Assembly (NCBI GenBank): GCA_025352985.1
Contig: JANXRL010000165.1
Span: 1-33,474, forward strand
Length of the DNA stretch: 33,474 nt
From: Verrucomicrobiota bacterium
GTDB taxonomy: Bacteria; Verrucomicrobiota; Verrucomicrobiia; Opitutales; Opitutaceae
Direction: 5' to 3'
Shown: one piece after another, positions 25,150 through 32,621 of the stretch
Layout: each line of letters starts with the position of its first letter
Position numbering within the stretch: the stretch's first letter is position 1
Notes under the pieces: generated by a model
Seen by the model: the letters and a program-made list of their open reading frames with translations, nothing else
What the model was told of the DNA's origin: nothing
Databases searched by the model: none
Program-made: the position numbers and the translations under genes

Positions 25150-26347
25150 TGAGCAAGTCGCGGGGGCGCTTTGGGCGCGGGGGCGGGCTTGGTCGCGCGA
25201 TAACCGTTGGGCGAGCAGCCGACGTTTTTTTTGAAAACCTTGCACATGTAGTTTGCGTCGGAAAATCCACTGGCCGTCGCGATCGCATGAATGGGAGCGG
25301 ACGAACTCAGCAGAAGCGTCTTCGCCCGTTCGATGCGAACGCGGACGATTTCCTTGAGCAGGCTGCGTCCCGTGGACTTGACGAAGTGTGTTTCCAGCGA
25401 GCGGCGCGAAATACCCACATGCTCCGCAACTTCGCCCACTTGGATCATCTCGTGGGCTTTTTGGAGAATGAACTGCCGGGCCTTCCGGACGCGCTCGTCA
25501 TGCGCCATGGCTGTCGCGGTCGATTTTCGCGCGACTATCTGGATGGCGGGAATGTGGATTTCTCGGCTTCCAGGTGGTTTCTTTAGGATCATCGCGTGCA
25601 GTGCCTGCATCGTTCGAAAACCGGCGTCCACCGCGTCAAGGGTGATGCTGGTCAGCGGCGGATTGCAGAGGGAGCAGATGAGTTCGTCGTTGTCCGCGCC
25701 CACGACGGCGACTTCATCCGGAACCGCAAGGCCTGCCTGCCGGCAGGCGTCGATCACCTGTAGTCCGCGCGCGTCGTTCGCCGCGAGTATGCCTGCGGGC
25801 TTGGGAAGCTTGGTTAGCCATTTAACCATCCGGCGGCTTTCGGTCGTCCAATCGTCACCATTCTTGGGGTCATTGGGATAGACCAGTCGGAGCCGAGGTT
25901 TTTGGCGAACGCACGTTCGCGCCGTTTTGACCAGTCGGGATCGCGGGTGTGTCCCACAAACCCGAAACAGGTAAGGCCGCGGTCCTTGAGATGATCGGCC
26001 GCCAGCCGACCGATTGTGTCCGCCTCGACAAATACTTCGATAATCTCACGGTCCGCCGCCGCTCGCCGCTGTCTTTCGGACAGGGTAAAAAAAACCGTGG
26101 GCAGCTTTGTCTTTAGAATGGCGGAGAAAAGGGACGGCGAGGCGGCGCGCGCGATGATGCCGGCCCCCTTCCATGTGTCGGCGTGCGGGAGCACCTGGTT
26201 CAGGCCGCCCGGCTGGAGATCCAGGCTCCATGAACCATTCCGGTGGGCGTAATTCTGCACGCCTAGCAGAAAATCGCGCCCAATTTTGGTGGAAGTCTCC
26301 ACCAAGAGGGCGATTCGGAGGGGGCGTGATGGTTTTGGGTGCTTCAC
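25146..26347 (-). CDS. XylR-type regulator, LacI-like sensor plus AraC HTH (frameshifted)
   Basis: After repair this is a 400-residue regulator. Residues 1-270 form a LacI/periplasmic-binding-like sensor (LRIALLVETSTKIGRDFLLGVQNYA, DTIGRLAADHLKDRG, CFGFVGHTRD, then GILAANDARGLQVIDACRQAGLAVPDEVAVVGADND). Residues about 285-385 form an AraC DNA-binding domain with two helix-turn-helices (VAEHVGISRRSLETHF and IHAIATASGFSDANYMCKVFKKNVG). The two halves are in different frames. One extra C between 25891 and 25892 would give KNLGLRLVYPNDPK and join them. The start is a GTG at 26347. It is divergent from the uronate genes and probably controls them in response to a sugar. Its stop overlaps the TPR gene stop. 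Confidence 0.85.
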
Positions 26348-26499
26348 AGTGTGGGGAATTTTTGCGCGTTTTTACCATCATTATGCGTGATCTTGCTATA
26401 GTAAAAATAACCGTCCGGCGTTAGCTTTTATTGCGTCAGGTCACCTGACTCCACGCCTTTAACCCCGGCTGCACCCTTTTTCCCTCTTCATTTGTCCCA
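26348..26499. promoter_or_regulatory. Divergent control region of the uronate cassette
   Basis: The spacer between the regulator and the first catabolic gene is AT-rich near its left half. A possible rightward -10 box TATAGT lies at 26397-26402, without a good -35. TGCG-containing words occur at 26359-26368, 26381-26390 and 26430-26436 and could be direct-repeat sites for the AraC domain. A 15-base palindrome, GTCAGGT-C-ACCTGAC, lies at 26435-26449. Confidence 0.45.
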
Positions 26500-27393
26500 A
26501 TGAAATCCATCACCGCGTTGATCGGCGTGCTGGCGCTTGCCGGATTCCCGGCCGTTTACGCGCAATCTCCGACGCCTGCCGTGCTGCCCTCGACTTTTTG
26601 CCGTTATGTTCCGGAGCGCGCGGATGATTTTGCCTGGGAAAACGACCTGACCGCGTTCCGGACCTATGGGCCCGCGCTACAACATGGCGCGGAAAACAGC
26701 GGTATCGATTGCTGGCCCAAGCGCGTGAACTATCCGATCATCGATAAATGGTATCGGCTCGATCACGACCGGCATATCAGCTACCACAAGGAGCACGGCG
26801 AGGGTTATGACAACTATCACACGGGCAAGTCGCGTGGCTGTGGCGGAACCGCCCTGTGGATCGACGGAAAGATGGTCCTGTCTGGCGTGTATAAGACTTG
26901 GAAAATTCTCCAATGTGAACGGGAGAAGTCCGTTTTTGTCCTGACCTACGATTACGATCTCAAGGGCCGCAGGATTCACGAGGTCAAGACGATCACCATC
27001 GAGTTAGGCAAGCGCCTCTTCAAATCGGAGTCCGTGTTTACGGAGGGGGGCATGCCTGCGGATGTCGATATCGCGGTCGGCGTGACCACGCATGATCAAA
27101 AAGGCGTCTGCACGCTCAATCGGGCCGCAGGGTATGCGGGTGTATGGGAAATCATCGACCAGCAGGGACTGGGCACCGGCGTCGTCATGGATGCCCGTCG
27201 CATCACCGGTATGCAGGAAATCAAATCCGCCGTGCCGGATGAAAGCCATGCGTTGTTCCTCACCCATACGGATGGCGAGGGCAAAGAGGTCCACTACGCC
27301 GGCTACGGCTGGGAAAAGGCCGGCGTCATCACGACGCCGGAAAGATGGAACGATTACTTGGGCCGATTTGCCGCCGACCTTGCGCCGCGATGA
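26500..27393 (+). CDS. DUF4861 family exported protein
   Basis: The 297-residue protein has a signal peptide (MKSITALIGVLALAGFPAVYA). It matches DUF4861, a family common in polysaccharide-utilisation loci: RYVPERADDFAWENDLTAFRTYGPAL (38-63), ENSGIDCWPKRVNYPIIDKWY (66-86), then GCGGTALWIDGK and the late YAGYGWEKAG. The family is secreted and its reaction is not established. Its genes occur beside uronate catabolism genes, as here with kduI, kduD and GH105. The start is the ATG at 26500, with no Shine-Dalgarno sequence visible. It is the first gene of the cassette. Confidence 0.85.
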   Translation: MKSITALIGVLALAGFPAVYAQSPTPAVLPSTFCRYVPERADDFAWENDLTAFRTYGPALQHGAENSGIDCWPKRVNYPIIDKWYRLDHDRHISYHKEHGEGYDNYHTGKSRGCGGTALWIDGKMVLSGVYKTWKILQCEREKSVFVLTYDYDLKGRRIHEVKTITIELGKRLFKSESVFTEGGMPADVDIAVGVTTHDQKGVCTLNRAAGYAGVWEIIDQQGLGTGVVMDARRITGMQEIKSAVPDESHALFLTHTDGEGKEVHYAGYGWEKAGVITTPERWNDYLGRFAADLAPR

Positions 27394-27424
27394 TTCAGGA
27401 ATGGAAACACTCCTCCCGCCACCC

Positions 27425-28255
27425 ATGCAAATCCGCCATAGCATCAGCAAAAACGAATACCAGAGGATGACGACGCGCGAGCTGCGCGACACCTTTCTGG
27501 TTGACGGGCTTTTTGCCCCGGGGGAAATCCGGATGGTTTATTGGGAGACAGACCGCACGGTCATCGGCGCGGCGACGCCCCACGCGCAGCCCCTCAAGCT
27601 CGAAACCGAAAAGGAACTTGCTGCGGAGTTTTTTTGTGAACGCCGCGAACTCGGTGTCATCAACATCGGTGCGGCCGGAAAAGTAAAAGTGGGCGATGCC
27701 ATTTACGACCTGGCGCCGCTGGACGGCCTGTATGTCGGCCGGGGAAACCGCGATGTCACTTTTGTCAGCGACGATCCACGGACCCCCGCCAGGTTTTATC
27801 TGATCAGTTACCCGGCCCATGCCGTTTATCCGGTGGTCTTGGTGAAAAAGGCTGATGCAAAACGCATCGCGCTCGGCAGCCGGGTAACCGCCAACCAGCG
27901 CACCCTTTATCAATACATCCACGAGGACGGCGTGAAGAGTTGCCAACTGGTCATGGGCTTCACGCAAATCGACCCGGGTAGCGTCTGGAACACCATGCCG
28001 CCGCACACGCATCTGCGACGTTCCGAGGTCTATCTTTACTTTGACATTCCGGACGATGCGGTGGTCTTCCATTTTTTGGGCGCGCCCGACGAGACCCGGC
28101 ACCTTGTCGCGCAGTCGGCGGAAGTGGCGCTCTCGCCTGTCTGGTCAATTCACTCGGGGTGCGGCACGCGGGCGTATTCGTTCGTCTGGGCCATGGGAGG
28201 GGAAAACCAGCGTTTTGCCGACATGGACGCCGTCGCCTGTCGCGATCTGCGTTAA
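27425..28255 (+). CDS. kduI: 5-dehydro-4-deoxy-D-glucuronate isomerase KduI
   Basis: The 276-residue protein matches the KduI family in length and sequence. It isomerises 5-keto-4-deoxyuronate, the product of unsaturated uronate hydrolysis, to 3-deoxy-D-glycero-2,5-hexodiulosonate. The metal-binding set is present: His194, His196 and Glu201 in MPPHTHLRRSEVYLYF, and His243 in SIHSGCGT. The N-terminal FCERRELGVINIG segment (70-82) and the closing GENQRFADMDAVACRDLR are characteristic. The ATG at 27425 aligns with the usual KduI start. An ATG at 27401 would add eight residues. It lies 31 bases after the DUF4861 gene and 20 before kduD. Confidence 0.95.
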   Translation: MQIRHSISKNEYQRMTTRELRDTFLVDGLFAPGEIRMVYWETDRTVIGAATPHAQPLKLETEKELAAEFFCERRELGVINIGAAGKVKVGDAIYDLAPLDGLYVGRGNRDVTFVSDDPRTPARFYLISYPAHAVYPVVLVKKADAKRIALGSRVTANQRTLYQYIHEDGVKSCQLVMGFTQIDPGSVWNTMPPHTHLRRSEVYLYFDIPDDAVVFHFLGAPDETRHLVAQSAEVALSPVWSIHSGCGTRAYSFVWAMGGENQRFADMDAVACRDLR

Positions 28256-28275
28256 TCCCGAAATCGAAAATCCCC

Positions 28276-29046
28276 ATGCCTATTCTCGACCAGTTCAAAC
28301 TTGAAGGAAAGGTGGCGCTCGTGACCGGCTGCAAGCGAGGCATCGGCCTAGCGATGGCCGTTGCGCTGGCGGAGGCCGGGGCCGACATCATCGGCGTGAG
28401 CGCCTCGCTGGAATCAACCGGCAGCGATGCGGAGCGGGCCGTCACCGCCACCGGGCGCCGTTTCCGCGCCTACCGGTGTGATTTCTCCAAGCGGGATGCG
28501 CTCTATGACTTTATCCATCGCGTGGCGGCCGAGTGCCCGCCCGTCGATATTCTCGTCAACAACGCCGGCATGATCCTGCGCCGGCCGGCCGCGGAGCATC
28601 CTGATTCATCGTGGGATCAAGTCATGAACGTCAACCTGGACGCCCCGTTCATCCTCGGCCGCGAAATCGGTCGGGGGATGCTGGAGCGCGGCGCGGGTAA
28701 AATCATCTTCACCGCTTCTCTTCTGTCCTTTCAGGGCGGCGTCACCGTGCCGGGCTACGCCGCCAGCAAGGGCGCGATCGCCCAGCTCACGATGGCGCTT
28801 TCCAACGAGTGGGCGGGACGCGGCGTCTGCGTCAACGCCATCGCCCCCGGCTACATCGCGACGGACAATACCGAGGCATTGCGGGCCGACGGCGCCCGTT
28901 CCTCCGCCATTCTTTCGCGCATCCCCGCCGGGCGCTGGGGCGCGACCGCCGACCTGAAAGGCGCGACGGTCTTTCTCGCGTCTCCGGCTTCGGACTACGT
29001 GACCGGAACCATCCTCACCGTCGATGGCGGCTGGATGGGGCGCTAA
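28276..29046 (+). CDS. kduD: 2-dehydro-3-deoxy-D-gluconate 5-dehydrogenase KduD (SDR family)
   Basis: The 256-residue short-chain dehydrogenase reduces the KduI product to 2-keto-3-deoxygluconate using NAD(P)H. It shows the nucleotide motif TGCKRGIG (17-24), NNAG (95-98), catalytic Ser148, and Tyr161 and Lys165 in YAASK. The start MPILDQFKLEGKVALVTG and the ending TVDGGWMGR are typical of KduD rather than of FabG. It follows kduI by 20 bases and forms a direct metabolic pair with it. The enzymes that would take KDG onward (KdgK, KdgA) are not in the window. Confidence 0.92.
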   Translation: MPILDQFKLEGKVALVTGCKRGIGLAMAVALAEAGADIIGVSASLESTGSDAERAVTATGRRFRAYRCDFSKRDALYDFIHRVAAECPPVDILVNNAGMILRRPAAEHPDSSWDQVMNVNLDAPFILGREIGRGMLERGAGKIIFTASLLSFQGGVTVPGYAASKGAIAQLTMALSNEWAGRGVCVNAIAPGYIATDNTEALRADGARSSAILSRIPAGRWGATADLKGATVFLASPASDYVTGTILTVDGGWMGR

Positions 29047-29072
29047 GTTGTCGAACCCCCAATATAACCCCT

Positions 29073-30212
29073 ATGAAAACCATACTCGCGGCGACCTGTC
29101 TTTATTTCGCGACCGGCCCCGGTTTGTTTGCCAGCGGCGAAGCTCCGCCTGTAGTCGTGTCAAAGGAGCAGATCCTCGCTGCCGGCCAGCACATGGCGGA
29201 AGCCCAGATCGCTCTCTTTAAGGGCAATCTGCCCAAGACCGGTTGGGTCGAGGGCGTTATGTGGGCCGGTTTTTCGGCATTCTCCCACGTCGCCTCCGGC
29301 GCTGCCTGCGCCGATGCGGTGAATGCGATGGGCGCCGAGGCGCGGTGGACACCACCCTTGAGGCCGAAGTCGCCGCACAATGCCGACGACTTGGTCATCG
29401 GCCAGACCTTCCTCGACGTTTACGCCGACAAGAAAGACCCGACGATCATTGAGCCGACTCAAAGCCGCCTCGACGCCGCCTCCGCCTTTATCGCGACGCA
29501 GGAGAAACCCGGTGAGTTGACCTGGTGGTGGTGCGACGCCCTCTTCATGGCTCCTGCGGTGCATGCGCGCCTTTCGGTTCTCACCGGAGACGCCAAATAC
29601 CTCGCGGCGATGCACACGGAGTGGTGGCGCACCGCAGGGCTCCTCTATGACAAGGACGAGCATCTCTTTTTTCGCGACAAACGCTTTCTCGGGAAAATCA
29701 CCAAAAGTGGGAAAAAAACCTTTTGGTCCCGCGGCAACGGTTGGGTGTTTGCCGGACTCGCCCGCACGATCCCGTGGATTCCGGCAGACGATCCGCTGCG
29801 TCCGCGTTACGTGAAGATGTTTCAGGAAATGGCCGCCAAGCTCGCCTCGATCCAGCAGGCGGATGGGACGTGGCACCCCAGCCTGCTGGACTCCGCGGAA
29901 TTACCCTTTTCCGAGACCAGCGGCACGGCCTTGAATTGTTTCGCCTTCGCGTGGGGCATCAACAACGGCCTGCTCGACGCCAAAACCTATCGTCCCGTGG
30001 TGGCCGGCGCTTGGGCGGCATTGCTGGCGGCACGTCGTCCGGACGGCGTGCTCGGCCATGTCCAGGACGTGGCCGACCGTCCTGGTGCGGTTAAGGCTGA
30101 TACCACTAAAATTTACGCCACCGGAGCATTTCTCTTGTCCTCGGTCGAGCTCTCGAAACTGGCGCCGCTCACGCTCCCGACCTTGTCGCCATTGACGTCC
30201 GCTTCCCCCTGA
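29073..30212 (+). CDS. GH105 family unsaturated glycuronyl hydrolase
   Basis: The 379-residue protein has a signal peptide (MKTILAATCLYFATGPGLFA) and an (alpha/alpha)6-barrel of the GH88/GH105 type. Likely active-site segments are HNADDLVIGQ (102-111), WWWCDALFMAP (151-161, with Asp155), FWSRGNGWVFAGLAR (218-231) and ETSGTALN (281-288). GH105 enzymes cleave the unsaturated uronic acid left by pectin or rhamnogalacturonan lyases, giving the substrate of KduI. The product is probably periplasmic. It is the last gene of the cassette, and its stop lies 18 bases before the decayed copy of the TPR gene end. Confidence 0.9.
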   Translation: MKTILAATCLYFATGPGLFASGEAPPVVVSKEQILAAGQHMAEAQIALFKGNLPKTGWVEGVMWAGFSAFSHVASGAACADAVNAMGAEARWTPPLRPKSPHNADDLVIGQTFLDVYADKKDPTIIEPTQSRLDAASAFIATQEKPGELTWWWCDALFMAPAVHARLSVLTGDAKYLAAMHTEWWRTAGLLYDKDEHLFFRDKRFLGKITKSGKKTFWSRGNGWVFAGLARTIPWIPADDPLRPRYVKMFQEMAAKLASIQQADGTWHPSLLDSAELPFSETSGTALNCFAFAWGINNGLLDAKTYRPVVAGAWAALLAARRPDGVLGHVQDVADRPGAVKADTTKIYATGAFLLSSVELSKLAPLTLPTLSPLTSASP

Positions 30213-30230
30213 ACGGCGCGAAAACGCCGG

Positions 30231-30430
30231 CCAAGGAGATTTTCATGCGCGGGGTGGGCTCCATCCGCGTGAGGCGATCTTTCCGTGTTAACCTTGCGTG
30301 CTACGAGGCGCAGCTTGGGCGGCTCGATGACGACCGCTTGGTGCTGGAGATGACCTACGCGCTCTTCAGGACATAAGTCTAGCTGGCGAAGTAGGGCGAG
30401 GATCTGGCGCCGTTGCGGACTAATCGTTAG
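30231..30430 (+). pseudogene. Displaced, decayed copy of the TPR gene 3' end
   Basis: These 200 bases correspond to TPR gene positions 24950-25149. The two ends are exactly co-linear and overall identity is about 77% by my count, with one small deletion and one insertion that cancel. Identical runs include TGCTACGAGGCGCAGCT. The copy still translates as LACYEAQLGRLDD but meets a TAA at 30374-30376, and it has no start of the gene. Homology stops at the TAG on the right and about 18 bases after the GH105 stop on the left. The uronate cassette therefore lies between the intact and displaced ends. Confidence 0.82.
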
Positions 30431-30453
30431 TAACTAGGAGCTAGTGGCCAAAA

Positions 30454-31407
30454 TCACCCTGAGCCGATGAGCCAGCCGGCGGCGAAGACGAGCAACCCGC
30501 CGATCACGATCTGGAAGATGGCGGAGAGCAGCGGGGTGTCCATGTAGCGCTTGCGCACCCATGCGATCACGCCCAGCTCCACCACGACCACGATGGTGGC
30601 GAGCGTCGTCGCGAGGTGGAAATCTTTCAACAGGTAGGGGAGCGTGTGGCCGAGGCCGCCGAAGGTCGTCATAAGTCCGCAGACGACGCCGCGAATCCAT
30701 GGCGTGCCGCGTCCGCTGAGCTTGCCGTCGTCGGAGAGCGCCTCGGCAAAGCCCATGCTGATGCCTGCGCCGACCGACGCGGCGAGGCCGACTTTGAAGG
30801 TGTCGAGCGTGTTGCCCGTGGCGAAGGCGGCGGCGAAGAGCGGCGCGAGGGTAGAGACGGAGCCGTCCATCAAACCGGCGAGGCCGGGTTGGACGAAGCG
30901 GAGGACAAAGAGGCGCTTGGCGGCGAGGTGCTCTTCGTGGAGTTTGCCGTCGGCGGTCTGCTCGCCGTCGATTTTTTCGGCAGTGGTTTCGTGTTTTTGT
31001 TCTTCTTGGGCGAGGTCGTTGAGGAGCTGGCGGATGCTCGCGTCGGTCGTGCGTTGGGCGGCTTGTTCGTAGAAGTGGCGCGCCTCGATTTCCATGAGGG
31101 CGGCCTCGCCGCGGGCGGACTCGGGGCGGAGGTTCAGGGTGACCCAGGAGGGGCGGCGTTTGATGAAGCCTTGCACATCCTGACGGCGGATGAGCGGGAT
31201 GTGTTCGCCGAATTTCCGGCGGTAGAGCTCGGTGAGGCGGTGGCGGTGGCCATCTTCCTCGGCGGCCATGATGGTGAAGAGTTCGGCGGAGGCGGGAAAG
31301 TTGGCGCGGAGGGTCTCGGCAAAGTCGCGGTAGATGCGGCTGTCTTCTTCCTCGGCGCTGATCGCGAGCGCCAGGATTTGCGGTTCGGTGAGATCGCGAA
31401 AATGCAT
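30454..31407 (-). CDS. mbfA: MbfA-like membrane-bound ferritin/rubrerythrin with VIT1 domain (iron exporter)
   Basis: The 317-residue protein fuses a ferritin-like four-helix domain (about 1-150) to a VIT1/CCC1 membrane domain (about 160-317). The iron-binding helices carry [33 protein letters not shown] and LAQEEQKHE. The membrane part shows [26 protein letters not shown] and several further spans. This is the layout of MbfA, which exports iron and protects against peroxide in alphaproteobacteria. The ATG at 31407 ([15 protein letters not shown]) is used, and a longer TTG-type start adds 16 unlike residues. It runs leftward away from the SGNH gene and toward the TPR remnant. Confidence 0.9.
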   Translation of the reverse strand: MHFRDLTEPQILALAISAEEEDSRIYRDFAETLRANFPASAELFTIMAAEEDGHRHRLTELYRRKFGEHIPLIRRQDVQGFIKRRPSWVTLNLRPESARGEAALMEIEARHFYEQAAQRTTDASIRQLLNDLAQEEQKHETTAEKIDGEQTADGKLHEEHLAAKRLFVLRFVQPGLAGLMDGSVSTLAPLFAAAFATGNTLDTFKVGLAASVGAGISMGFAEALSDDGKLSGRGTPWIRGVVCGLMTTFGGLGHTLPYLLKDFHLATTLATIVVVVELGVIAWVRKRYMDTPLLSAIFQIVIGGLLVFAAGWLIGSG

Positions 31408-31465
31408 CGTTGGGATGATATAGCCACTGCGCCCCAAGACTGCGAACCGATTCAAGAGGGGACTT

Positions 31466-31636
31466 TCAGTCCTTGGCTTTTCGCGTGAGTTTTATGGCAG
31501 GCGGCGCCGGGCGGCTAAACGCCTGCTGAGCATGATCGAGCTGCGTGAGGGCGGTTTTCATCGCTACGGCGGCTTCGGGCGAATAACTGCGGACGTCGTC
31601 GGCGATGGTGGCCAGCGTCACACGGATGATCTGCAA
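31466..31636 (-). CDS. Possible small helical protein
   Basis: Between mbfA and the SGNH gene (351 bases without a large gene) the minus strand encodes about 56 residues, [17 protein letters not shown] then [20 protein letters not shown] and a basic tail. It reads as a coherent amphipathic helix, but its best in-frame starts are a TTG at 31636 or a GTG at 31621. The helix seems to continue upstream as [13 protein letters not shown]. An ATG at 31680 would be in frame if the GGG at 31673-31675 had one more G. No family was recognised. Low confidence. Confidence 0.3.
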   Translation of the reverse strand: MQIIRVTLATIADDVRSYSPEAAVAMKTALTQLDHAQQAFSRPAPPAIKLTRKAKD

Positions 31637-31758
31637 ATCCTCATCAAGGACTTGGCGTCTGAGCGGGGAGTCGGGTCCATGGGAAGGTTCGGACGCGGAT
31701 TCCCGGCAATAGTTTCAAGGGATTTCCAACTCGCCGCAGGGGAGGGAAATCCGGCGCA

Positions 31759-32541
31759 CTATTTCGCAGGAGCGGAAGGGATGGCGGCGGAAGGGAAATA
31801 CCGGTCGATGACGGGCTGGATGGCGTCGGCCCAGATTTGGTAGCCCTTCGCGGACGGGTGCAGGAAGTCTGGCATGATTTCGGGGCTGAGGGTGCCGTCG
31901 GCGTTCAGGAACTTTTCGCCAAAATCAAGGAAGATGACTTTTTTGCCGTCATGGAGTTTGGCGATGATTTCGTTGATGGCCTTGATGCGGGCGCGCAGGG
32001 GGTCGTCGGCCTTCTGGCCGCGAGGAAAGATGGCTTGCAGCAGCACGACGGCGTCTGGGCAGCGGGTGCGGTAGTCCTGGACGATGGCGGCGACGCCCTC
32101 GGCGATCTGTTCGTTGGTGTTGCCGGCGAGGTTGTTGGTGCCGATCATGAGGGCGATCAGCGTGGGCTTGAGGTTATCGACCTGGCCGTTGGCGAGGCGC
32201 CACAGGACGTGCTGGGTGCGGTCGCCTGCGATGCCGAAATCAAACGCGCCCAACGAGGCGTAATGCTGGGCCCAGACTTCCTTGCCTCTATTCTGCCACC
32301 AGTCGGTGATAGAGTCGCCGTCGAAGACGAGCTTGATGGAAGCGGCGACGGCTTGGGCGCGGTCGTTGGTAGATTGGACGCGCAGGACCCAGTCGAGCTT
32401 CGGGGCGGCGACGGCGGCGGAATTGACTCCGGCGGGCAGAGGCGGAGGGACGAAGCTGGAGAGCGATCCGTCGTAGGGGGCGGCTTGGGCTAGGGACGCG
32501 CCTGTGAGGACCCAGGTGCCGAGTAGAATTTGGAGTTTCAT
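31759..32541 (-). CDS. Exported SGNH/GDSL-family hydrolase
   Basis: The 260-residue protein has a signal peptide (about 1-20, ending AQA) and all four SGNH blocks: Ser77 in FDGDSITDWW, Gly in FGIAGDRT (102-109), Asn137 in GTNNLAG, and Asp225 and His228 in PDFLHPS. The GDSITDWW form and the acidic-His block resemble the PAF-acetylhydrolase and acetylesterase group. It is probably a secreted esterase acting on acetylated sugars or lipids, but no specific substrate can be read. It is divergent from the protease gene on its right across 80 bases, which include a run of seven G. Confidence 0.9.
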   Translation of the reverse strand: MKLQILLGTWVLTGASLAQAAPYDGSLSSFVPPPLPAGVNSAAVAAPKLDWVLRVQSTNDRAQAVAASIKLVFDGDSITDWWQNRGKEVWAQHYASLGAFDFGIAGDRTQHVLWRLANGQVDNLKPTLIALMIGTNNLAGNTNEQIAEGVAAIVQDYRTRCPDAVVLLQAIFPRGQKADDPLRARIKAINEIIAKLHDGKKVIFLDFGEKFLNADGTLSPEIMPDFLHPSAKGYQIWADAIQPVIDRYFPSAAIPSAPAK

Positions 32542-32621
32542 GGGTGGATTTCAACGTCGGAAACCGAACGGAAATTTACAATAGCCTTGTTGCCGTCGAT
32601 GCGGGGGGGTAGCCCTCAACC

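Noticed and set aside
31532-31843. Plus-strand open frame between mbfA and the SGNH gene
   Set aside because: It overlaps the 3' end of the SGNH gene in antisense and its translation lacks coherent secondary structure. The minus-strand helix in the same place is the better candidate.
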